Positions 13,816 through 19,421 of a stretch of DNA of 64,000 nucleotides are shown here, one piece after another. The DNA is from a virus, in IMG/VR virus record IMGVR_UViG_3300045049_000339, positions 43,717 through 107,716 of that record; one strand, 5' to 3'. Below the pieces are notes generated by a model that worked only from the letters and a program-made list of their open reading frames with translations, had not been told where the DNA came from and searched no databases. The translations under genes and the position numbers were made by a program. Positions within the stretch are counted from its first letter, which is position 1, and every line of letters starts with the position of its first letter.

Positions 13816-14267
13816 TGCTAACCCTAGTCCTTTCAGACTGGAGTAGTCGCCCTTGTAGTACGGCTCCAAGTGCCACACCAAGGCGGCCTCGCGGGCGCGT
13901 CAAGATCAAAGGCAAGGAGATGACCGCAGCACGTGCAGCCTGGGTCAGCAAGATTGGACCTGTGCCGCCAGGGCTGTGTGTATGTCATCGGTGCGACAAT
14001 CCGTCGTGTTGGGAGATCACGCATCTCTTCCTTGGTACAAATGCGGAGAACCTCGCCGATATGGCGCAAAAAGGCCGTAGTACCTGGGGCGTGAAAAACA
14101 ACACCACAAAACTCACGCCACGGCAGGTCAACGAGATCCGCGCTGCGCTGCGTAGTGGGGTCGCTCAGCGAGACCTTGCCACTGTTTACGGTGTTTGCAA
14201 GTCGACCATCGGCTACATCGGTCGCGGTGAGACGTGGCAGAAGCTACCCGAGGATGAGGAGCCATGA
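13815..14267 (+). CDS. HNH endonuclease with helix-turn-helix tail
   Basis: 150 aa from GTG 13815, overlapping the previous TAG. The HNH core is CVCHRCDNPSCWEITHLFLG with NAENLADM, the HNH_3 signature of phage homing endonucleases. The C-terminus, TPRQVNEIRAALRSG...LATVYGVCKSTIG, is a helix-turn-helix that would read the target. A freestanding mobile element inserted in the small-gene operon. Confidence 0.85.
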   Translation: MLTLVLSDWSSRPCSTAPSATPRRPRGRVKIKGKEMTAARAAWVSKIGPVPPGLCVCHRCDNPSCWEITHLFLGTNAENLADMAQKGRSTWGVKNNTTKLTPRQVNEIRAALRSGVAQRDLATVYGVCKSTIGYIGRGETWQKLPEDEEP

Positions 14268-14485
14268 GTTCCAAGGCCGCCCCGCACGACCTCGCCGACC
14301 GGCCGTTCCTCGGAACGCCCCGTGTACCGCCGTTCGTCATGCTGTGTCACGTCTCGGCCAGCACGTGCGGCCGGTACTGGCTGGCCAACACGGTCGAACA
14401 GTACAACGTGTACCTTGCGGAGAGGGACGCTCACCACGTCCTCTGCTCCGTTGCACGCAAGCCCGATCTGATCCTGCCTTCCTAG
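14264..14485 (+). CDS. Hypothetical protein
   Basis: 73 aa, starting inside the HNH stop. Contains CHVSASTCGRYWLANTVEQYNVY and ends with a second Cys/His cluster (HHVLC). It may bind metal. Function unknown. Confidence 0.6.
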   Translation: MSSKAAPHDLADRPFLGTPRVPPFVMLCHVSASTCGRYWLANTVEQYNVYLAERDAHHVLCSVARKPDLILPS

Positions 14486-14493
14486 GGGAGACC

Positions 14494-14916
14494 ATGAGCA
14501 TTGCCAAGGCCATATCCGCTTTCCTGCACCGAGCCAAGGACGACGCGGCAGCCACCGAGGCTGAGCTGAAGAACGTCCTGAAGGCGATCGAGCCCGAGGT
14601 CACCGCGCTCAAGAACGCCGTGGTCGACGAGATCAAGGATGAGCTGCCCGCCGTCGTCAAGGACGTCGAGGACGCCGTCAAGGGTGTCATCGCCTCGCAC
14701 AGCCCGGCCTTCACCGAGGCGTTGACCACCCTGCACGCCCGGTTCGACGCCCTCGACGCCAAGCTCGCCGACCTCAAGGCGGCCAACGCCGCCGCGACCG
14801 CTGCGGCGACTCCTCCGTACGCGGCCAAGCGTGCGGCGAAGAAGACGACGGCTGCCCCGGCGGCCACGAACGCGCAGGTCAGCACGGATGCTCCGGCCAC
14901 GGAGAAGTCCTCGTAG
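14494..14916 (+). CDS. Alanine-rich coiled-coil protein
   Basis: 140 aa from ATG 14494 behind AGGGGAG. Residues about 15-100 are one long amphipathic helix with Ala, Val and Glu spacing (EAELKNVLKAIEPEV, LHARFDALDAKLADLK). The C-terminus is low-complexity Ala/Pro/Thr/Lys. It resembles phage proteins that form trimers or attach to surfaces, but no function can be given. It is the last gene before the Y RNA array. Confidence 0.72.
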   Translation: MSIAKAISAFLHRAKDDAAATEAELKNVLKAIEPEVTALKNAVVDEIKDELPAVVKDVEDAVKGVIASHSPAFTEALTTLHARFDALDAKLADLKAANAAATAAATPPYAAKRAAKKTTAAPAATNAQVSTDAPATEKSS

Positions 14917-14923
14917 TAATTGC

Positions 14924-14952
14924 TTGCGCACCGCCGTCGGTGCGCGTAGTGT
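14924..14952 (+). promoter_or_regulatory. Promoter of the Y RNA array
   Basis: TTGCGC (14924-14929), a 17-bp spacer and TAGTGT (14947-14952). Expected start is about 14959, three bases before the first RNA helix. The spacer itself contains an 8-bp inverted repeat (GCGCACCG/CGGTGCGC), a possible operator. Confidence 0.65.
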
Positions 14953-14961
14953 TCTGGGTGT

Positions 14962-15109
14962 CGGAGGAACCGGGGTAAGGAACACGGTTACTTCATTTGA
15001 CTGGATATCAAAAGGTTGTGGGTTCGAGTCCCACCGGCTCCACTTGTGGGGCTGTAGCTCAATCGGTAGAGAAAACGTGCCCGAGTTCACTTTGATATCG
15101 GTTCCCTCG
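14962..15109 (+). ncRNA. Y RNA-like ncRNA 1 with permuted tRNA-like domain
   Basis: Outer stem 14962-14972/15099-15109 (11 positions, one A-C mismatch). Internal loop GGGTA (14973-14977) faces ACTTTGATAT (15089-15098). Inner stem GAACACGG/CCGAGTTC (14980-14987/15081-15088, 7 of 8). Inside: T arm GTGGG-TTCGAGT-CCCAC (15018-15034), acceptor 3' strand CGGCTCC (15035-15041), A, linker CTTGT, acceptor 5' strand GGGGCTG (15048-15054, 7 bp), TA, D arm 15057-15071. A conserved TTACTTC precedes and ACGT follows the tRNA-like part. The Ro60 gene downstream supports a Y RNA role. Confidence 0.8.
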
Positions 15110-15123
15110 ACACCCACAGACTT

Positions 15124-15279
15124 CCTGTCAGGGGTACAGGCAACGGCTACTTCGCTTCGAAATGCGGGTATCTGTGCAAACAGAGTGCGGGTTCGAATCC
15201 CGTCCGGCTCTTCGCTGAGTCGGTAGACGAATTGGCAAAGTCACCTACGTATCCGATGCCGACTTAGACATCTGACAGG
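15124..15279 (+). ncRNA. Y RNA-like ncRNA 2 with permuted class II tRNA-like domain
   Basis: Outer stem CCTGTCAG/CTGACAGG (15124-15131/15272-15279, 8 perfect pairs). GGGTA (15132-15136) faces GACTTAGACAT (15261-15271). Inner stem GGCAACGG/CCGATGCC (15139-15146/15253-15260, 7 of 8). A TCTGT/ACAGA hairpin resembling a long variable arm precedes the T arm GCGGG-TTCGAAT-CCCGT (15187-15203). Acceptor CCGGCTC (15204-15210) pairs with GAGTCGG (15217-15223) after linker TCGCT, then TA and D arm GAC...GTC (15226-15242). Confidence 0.8.
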
Positions 15280-15291
15280 GCTAACTTCATA

Positions 15292-15433
15292 TCTGTCCGG
15301 GGTACAGGCTGCGGTTACTTCACCTGTTAAGTGAGAGGTCGCAGGTTCGAATCCTGTCGTGGGGTGATAAGCCCCATGTAGCTCAGTTTGGGAGAGCGCT
15401 AACGTTCCCGCTGCCGCTTCGATATCGGACAGA
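15292..15433 (+). ncRNA. Y RNA-like ncRNA 3 with permuted tRNA-like domain
   Basis: Outer stem TCTGTCCG/CGGACAGA (15292-15299/15426-15433, 8 perfect pairs). GGGTA (15300-15304) faces GCTTCGATAT (15416-15425). Inner stem GGCTGCGG/CCGCTGCC (15307-15314/15408-15415, 7 of 8). T arm GCAGG-TTCGAAT-CCTGT (15341-15357); acceptor CGTGGGG (15358-15364) pairs with CCCCATG (15372-15378) after a T and a 6-nt linker; TA; D arm GCTC...GAGC (15381-15397). Confidence 0.8.
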
Positions 15434-15448
15434 ACACACAAACTTCAT

Positions 15449-15589
15449 AGCTGCCTGGGGTAAAGACAACGGTTACTTCCATGCGGAGGAGGTAGCGCAG
15501 GTTCGAATCCTGCCGGGGGCCTACGGGCTCCTGTCGTCTAGCGGCCCAGGACGCCTACGTTTCCGTTATCGCTTTGATATCAGGCAGCT
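15449..15589 (+). ncRNA. Y RNA-like ncRNA 4 with permuted tRNA-Glu-like domain
   Basis: Outer stem AGCTGCCTG/CAGGCAGCT (15449-15457/15581-15589, 9 perfect pairs). GGGTA (15458-15462) faces GCTTTGATAT (15571-15580). Inner stem GACAACGG/CCGTTATC (15465-15472/15563-15570, 7 of 8). T arm GCAGG-TTCGAAT-CCTGC (15497-15513); acceptor CGGGGGC (15514-15520) pairs with GCTCCTG (15527-15533); TC; D arm GTC...GAC (15536-15552). The D arm matches bacterial tRNA-Glu closely. Confidence 0.8.
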
Positions 15590-15590
15590 T

Positions 15591-15684
15591 GCAGAACCCA
15601 TCACCGGGGTACTGCTCACGGTTACTTCACCCTTCAAAGATGAAAAAACACCGTGAGCGCTCTGAAATCGGTGGTGGGTTCTGC
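15591..15684 (+). ncRNA. Y RNA-like ncRNA 5, no tRNA-like domain
   Basis: The outer stem is 16 pairs (15591-15606 with 15669-15684, one G-T). GGGTA (15607-15611) faces GCTCTGAAAT (15659-15668). The inner stem GCTCACGG/CCGTGAGC (15614-15621/15651-15658) is perfect. A 29-nt loop starting TTACTTC replaces the tRNA-like domain. This is the minimal member and corresponds to a simple Y RNA of helix plus loop. It ends 43 bases before the Ro60 start codon. Confidence 0.78.
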
Positions 15685-15727
15685 TTAATGGCAAGCCCAG
15701 TGCCATCAGGAAAAGGAGGAACAGACG

Positions 15728-17410
15728 ATGGCCAAGTTTAACCAGAAGACCCGTACCTGGGAGAACCAGGGAGGTTCGGCCTTTCCCGCCGCAGGAACGA
15801 AGCGGCAGACCACCACGACCACGAACCACACCGGCCGTGCCGTGTGGAACCTGGACGACAAGACCAACCTGTTCTTCCGCGCCACGTCCGCCTTCGCCGG
15901 TCAGGACACGTACTACGAGAAAGGCGCCAAGCGCGACGCCGAGGCCATCGCCTTGGTCCGAAAGCTCGCTATCGGCGACTGGGACTGGACGGCGAAGTTC
16001 CTCGTCTGGCTGCGCGCCGAGGGCAACATGCGCACCGCGCCGGTCATGCTGGCTGTCGAGGCAGTTCGTGCACGCCTGGAGAAGAAGCTGCACCCGGCTG
16101 CCGGTGAGATGTCTCACCGTGCGCTCATCGCGGCTGTTCTCCAGCGCGCGGATGAGCCGGGCGAGATGCTCGCCTACTACGAGAACGTCGTCGGCCGCAC
16201 CATGCCGAAGGCGATCAAGCGTGGTATCGGTGACGCGGCCAAGCGCATGTACAACGAGCGCAACTTCCTGCGGTACGACAGTTCGTCCAAGGCCATCCGT
16301 TTCGGCGGCGTCGCCGAGATGGCTCAGATGCCGAAGACGCACGGCTGGCAGTCCGACCTGATCACCTACGCCATTGGTGAGCAGCACCACCGTGAGCAGG
16401 ACATCCCTGACACGTTGGCGGCACTTCGTGCACGCAATGAGCTGAACAAGATGGACGCCAGCGACCGTCACGTTTTCGCGAAGAGCGCACTGGGCGGCCA
16501 CATCATCAACCGCACCAAGCTGGACCTGGCCATGGCCGGGCAGTGGGAGTGGTTCATGAGTTGGCTCGGTGATGCGAAGGGTGCCAAGGCCATCACGACG
16601 AAGGAGAAGTGGACGTTCGCCGCCCAGCGCATGGGCATCATGGCGGTCGTCCGCAACCTCCGGAACTTCGACGAGGCCGGTCTCAAGACGGGCGACAGCA
16701 TCGTCACCGAGATCAGTGGTCGGCTCACGAACGAGGAGCAGATCGCGAAGTCCCGCATGTTCCCGTTCCGGTTCTTCACGGCGCACTTGCAGCTCAAGTC
16801 CGTCACGTGGGCGGCCGGTCTGGAGGTGGCGCTTCAGCACTCGCTCCAGAACCTTCCGGAGCTGCCGGGCCGGACGCTGATCCTCGTCGACACCTCGGGG
16901 TCGATGCAGCAGAAGCTCTCGGCCAAGTCCGAGATGTCCTACGCCCAGGCCGCCGCACTGTTCGGCTGTGCCCTGAAGATCAAGAACCCGGACGGGGTCA
17001 ACCTGTGGGGGTTCGCCGACGGGCAGTTCGAGGCGCAGGCCACCACGGGTCACAGCGTTCTGCGCTGTGCCGAGGAGTTCTGCCGCCAGAACGGCCTGGT
17101 CGGTCACGGAACGCAGATGGAGGCGGCCGTCCGTGCCACGTACGCGGGGCACGACCGAGTCATCATCATCTCCGACATGCAGGCGTTCCCGACCGGCGGT
17201 TACAGCCGGTACGGGTACAGCTACATGACCGGTGACGTCGCTGGGGCTGTTCCGGCGCACATCCCGGTATACGGTTTCAACCTGGCCAGCGGCTCCACCA
17301 CACCGCTGGGCAAGGGCAACCGGCACAGCCTTGGTGGCCTCTCGGATGTGACGTTCAAGCTGATCCCTCAGCTTGAGAAGGTCGGCCGGGGTTCGTGGCC
17401 CTGGGAGTAA
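15728..17410 (+). CDS. rsr: Ro60 (TROVE/VWA ring protein)
   Basis: 560 aa behind AAAAGGAGGA. The N-terminal two thirds are the helical TROVE ring that binds Y RNA and misfolded RNA ends (LFFRATSAFAGQDTYYEKGA at about residue 45, DWDWTAKFLVWLRAEGNMRT at about 85). The C-terminal third is a von Willebrand A domain with an intact MIDAS motif DTSGS (about residue 387). Length agrees with bacterial Ro60. In bacteria Ro60 works with Y RNA to guide exoribonucleases such as PNPase in RNA decay and stress. Here it follows five Y RNA-like genes, so the phage seems to carry the whole RNP. Confidence 0.92.
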   Translation: MAKFNQKTRTWENQGGSAFPAAGTKRQTTTTTNHTGRAVWNLDDKTNLFFRATSAFAGQDTYYEKGAKRDAEAIALVRKLAIGDWDWTAKFLVWLRAEGNMRTAPVMLAVEAVRARLEKKLHPAAGEMSHRALIAAVLQRADEPGEMLAYYENVVGRTMPKAIKRGIGDAAKRMYNERNFLRYDSSSKAIRFGGVAEMAQMPKTHGWQSDLITYAIGEQHHREQDIPDTLAALRARNELNKMDASDRHVFAKSALGGHIINRTKLDLAMAGQWEWFMSWLGDAKGAKAITTKEKWTFAAQRMGIMAVVRNLRNFDEAGLKTGDSIVTEISGRLTNEEQIAKSRMFPFRFFTAHLQLKSVTWAAGLEVALQHSLQNLPELPGRTLILVDTSGSMQQKLSAKSEMSYAQAAALFGCALKIKNPDGVNLWGFADGQFEAQATTGHSVLRCAEEFCRQNGLVGHGTQMEAAVRATYAGHDRVIIISDMQAFPTGGYSRYGYSYMTGDVAGAVPAHIPVYGFNLASGSTTPLGKGNRHSLGGLSDVTFKLIPQLEKVGRGSWPWE

Positions 17411-17424
17411 TCCCAGAAACACGA

Positions 17425-17460
17425 AAAGAGCCCCCGCCTCGAAAGAGGCGGGGGCTCTTT
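17425..17460 (+). terminator. Bidirectional terminator
   Basis: Sixteen perfect pairs (17425-17440 with 17445-17460) around a GAAA tetraloop, with A on one side and TTT on the other. It separates the convergent Ro60 and endolysin genes. Confidence 0.92.
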
Positions 17461-17469
17461 GTGCACGAA

Positions 17470-18327
17470 TTACTTGGCTGCGTCCAGCGCGTGACCCATG
17501 GCCTGGAGAATGGCTGGGACCAGGACCGGAGTGAGCTGCGCGGCGATGGCGGCCACCTGCGCGTCGGTCAGCTTCGGCGCGGCGACGGCGCCGACGGCCA
17601 CCTTGATGGCGTCCACCTCCGTCTTCAGCGCCGCCAGCGCGGCAGCGCTCGCCTTGGCGTCGTTGGCGATGTTCTGGACGGTCTGGTGCACGTCCGGCGA
17701 GTCGCCCGGACCCTTGTAGGCCCAGACATCAAGTGGAGTAGGCAAGTCAGTTCCTCCAGAAGAGTTGGAATTCGGGTACTGACCGAAGTCAGCCGTCTCG
17801 GAGTAGTCGACGTCGGCGTTGCCTCCGAAGAGGGTGTTCGCCTCCTGGTGAATGGTGGCGTGGGAATCCCACACGCCGCCGCTCCATGCGACGGTCTGCC
17901 ACAGGTACTTGTACCCGGCGGCAGCGGCTCCGGCAATGACGTGCAGGCCGCCATACACGCCGACGTGGCCCTGTCCGAGGACGTTGGCGGCGCCAGCGAA
18001 ATACTGCTCCACGCTGGCCCAGTCGGTGTCGGTGTCGACAGCGAAATGGATGACAGCGGTGGCGGGAAGACCGACTGCGGCGCGCTGTTCGCTGGCCGTA
18101 CGGGCGTCCGCCTGACCGGCCGCGTAACCGGCCAGGGCGCGTGTCGTGGTGGTCTCCCACACGCCGACGATGGCGAGCCCGGCGGCGATGTACTCCGCGA
18201 CGAGAGCGTGCGTCAGGTTCTTGCTGGGGTCCTCGGAGTAGTACCCGGCCGCCCAGTGCGCACCGGCCGCCTTGGCTTCAGCGGCCGTGGGCTTGGTCCA
18301 GGCGAAGTCAATTCCCATCACCGGCAT
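17470..18327 (-). CDS. Endolysin, GH25-like (DUF1906) glycoside hydrolase
   Basis: 285 aa, with GGGGAG upstream of the first ATG. Begins GIDFAWTKPTAAEAKAAGAHW, the start of the Rv2525c/GH25-like fold common in actinobacterial phage lysins, with Asp 6 in the active-site strand. FAVDTDTDW lies at about residue 95 and a YSETADFGQYP end at about 200. A Ser/Gly linker leads to a C-terminal helical region (DAKASAAALAALKTEVDAI) that may multimerise or bind the wall. It should cleave peptidoglycan at lysis. The small membrane gene overlapping its start supports a lysis cassette. Confidence 0.85.
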   Translation of the reverse strand: MPVMGIDFAWTKPTAAEAKAAGAHWAAGYYSEDPSKNLTHALVAEYIAAGLAIVGVWETTTTRALAGYAAGQADARTASEQRAAVGLPATAVIHFAVDTDTDWASVEQYFAGAANVLGQGHVGVYGGLHVIAGAAAAGYKYLWQTVAWSGGVWDSHATIHQEANTLFGGNADVDYSETADFGQYPNSNSSGGTDLPTPLDVWAYKGPGDSPDVHQTVQNIANDAKASAAALAALKTEVDAIKVAVGAVAAPKLTDAQVAAIAAQLTPVLVPAILQAMGHALDAAK

Positions 18328-18493
18328 TCGGCTCCCCTTTCACGATGTCCAGTATCGCAGCGTGGTGTTTCTCGTGGAGGCGTTTGATGTGGCGGTGATA
18401 CCACCAGCCGAACAGACCGGCAACCGGTGCCCACAGCAGATCGGCCAGGATGTTCGGCCAAACCTGCGACCATGTATTCGACAGCCAGCTCAT
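18308..18493 (-). CDS. Small membrane protein, lysis cassette
   Basis: 61 aa with one hydrophobic segment (ILADLLWAPVAGLFGWWY) followed by a basic helix (HRHIKRLHEKHH). It overlaps the endolysin start by 20 bases. A holin or holin partner is plausible from size, topology and position, though not proven. Confidence 0.6.
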   Translation of the reverse strand: MSWLSNTWSQVWPNILADLLWAPVAGLFGWWYHRHIKRLHEKHHAAILDIVKGEPNAGDGN

Positions 18494-18949
18494 TCAGGTA
18501 CCTGCGTCAGAGATGAGCTTTCGGACGTACTTCGACGCCTCGAAATCAGAGGCGGAGGCGACATGCACACCACCTGGACCTCGATGATGGGCGACGCAGA
18601 GTACCATGAGATTAGCTGGGCTCTCGACCCAGGCTCCCACTTTATCCTGGCTGGAGATGCCAGGGTAGTCCACTTCGAGCCATGCAAGGTCGACGCCGTT
18701 CTGAAGGCTGAACTCGACGTGGGCGTGGTGAAGCTCCAGGGGTTTGTCAAGGGAGCACTCAGAGAAATCGCCACGGTGCTTCCCAATGGCGCACTGCCAC
18801 TTCTCTGGGTCCTTCTTCCACTCGCGGTGCAAATGGGAAAAATCAGCGTAGTGCGGATCGTCTTCGCGTGCTGGGTGTGGTGGGTAGTGCACGTCGTAGT
18901 GACTCGTGTGCGCCTGAACGTGAGCTGCAACAATCTTGTCGTCTGTCAT
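18494..18949 (-). CDS. HNH endonuclease
   Basis: 151 aa. The core LELHHAHVEFS...ESPANLMVLCVAHHRG has the HH pair, Asn and final His expected of an HNH site. The layout differs from the homing types elsewhere in the window. It ends one base before the next start. It could be mobile or serve DNA processing. GC content is lower than in the neighbours. Confidence 0.75.
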   Translation of the reverse strand: MTDDKIVAAHVQAHTSHYDVHYPPHPAREDDPHYADFSHLHREWKKDPEKWQCAIGKHRGDFSECSLDKPLELHHAHVEFSLQNGVDLAWLEVDYPGISSQDKVGAWVESPANLMVLCVAHHRGPGGVHVASASDFEASKYVRKLISDAGT

Positions 18950-18956
18950 TTCTCCC

Positions 18957-19349
18957 CTATTTTCCGACGTGAACCGGGTCCAGCCATGCCAAGAGTGTGA
19001 TAACGATTACGATGATGGAGAGAATGGTCGGCCAAACGAACCGCTTCCATTCCTTGTTGTCGTTCTCGGCTTCTTTTTGTGTGGTGATATGTGCTTCGAT
19101 AACCGTGATTCGGTTGCTCTCTGCTTCCACGCGCCGGATCAGCTCGGTGACCTCAGTTCGGTCAGCTTTGGCGTCCAGCTTCCCTTCGAGTCGTCCAAGT
19201 GATCCACGGATGTCGCTCAGCAACTCCTTAACGCTGTAGGTGATCGAGGCCATGTCATCGCTGTCTGGCATATATGCTCCCAAGGGCTTGAAGACGGCGA
19301 CCGGCACGTGCCCGTCACTTTTGATCGTACCAATTGAAGCATCATTCAT
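18957..19349 (-). CDS. Holin-like coiled-coil/transmembrane protein
   Basis: About 130 aa if ATG 19349 is used (AAGG ten bases upstream). In-frame starts at 19355 and 19367 are possible. Residues 40-95 form a coiled coil (ELLSDIRGSLGRLEGKLD). One strong C-terminal transmembrane helix (WPTILSIIVIVITLLAWL) precedes a short tail. This topology is typical of holin-type proteins in siphovirus lysis regions. Confidence 0.68.
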   Translation of the reverse strand: MNDASIGTIKSDGHVPVAVFKPLGAYMPDSDDMASITYSVKELLSDIRGSLGRLEGKLDAKADRTEVTELIRRVEAESNRITVIEAHITTQKEAENDNKEWKRFVWPTILSIIVIVITLLAWLDPVHVGK

Positions 19350-19376
19350 GATCATCAGACCTTGCACTCATGAAAG

Positions 19377-19403
19377 CCCTGCACCGGGCTTTCCGGTGCA
19401 GGG
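19377..19403 (-). terminator. Terminator between tail fibre and lysis genes
   Basis: Eleven perfect pairs, CCCTGCACCGG with CCGGTGCAGGG, with a 5-nt loop, followed on the minus strand by CTTT. Confidence 0.7.
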
Positions 19404-19421
19404 TCATTCTTGCAGCCCGAG

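Noticed and set aside
15048-15211. Ordinary tRNA genes with a large insertion between D arm and T arm (GGGGCTG...CGGCTCT)
   Set aside because: The downstream acceptor match leaves the T arm one base out of register and fails for the other copies. Pairing each 3' acceptor strand with the next 5' strand works for all four copies with exact tRNA spacing.
14962-15684. Group I introns or a CRISPR-like repeat array
   Set aside because: Units are only about 95-155 bases, too small for group I introns, and show paired-stem covariation instead of identical direct repeats with unique spacers.
15566-17422. Long open frame antisense to the Ro60 gene
   Set aside because: Shadow of GC-rich third positions; no ribosome site, and the Ro60 frame has recognisable domains.
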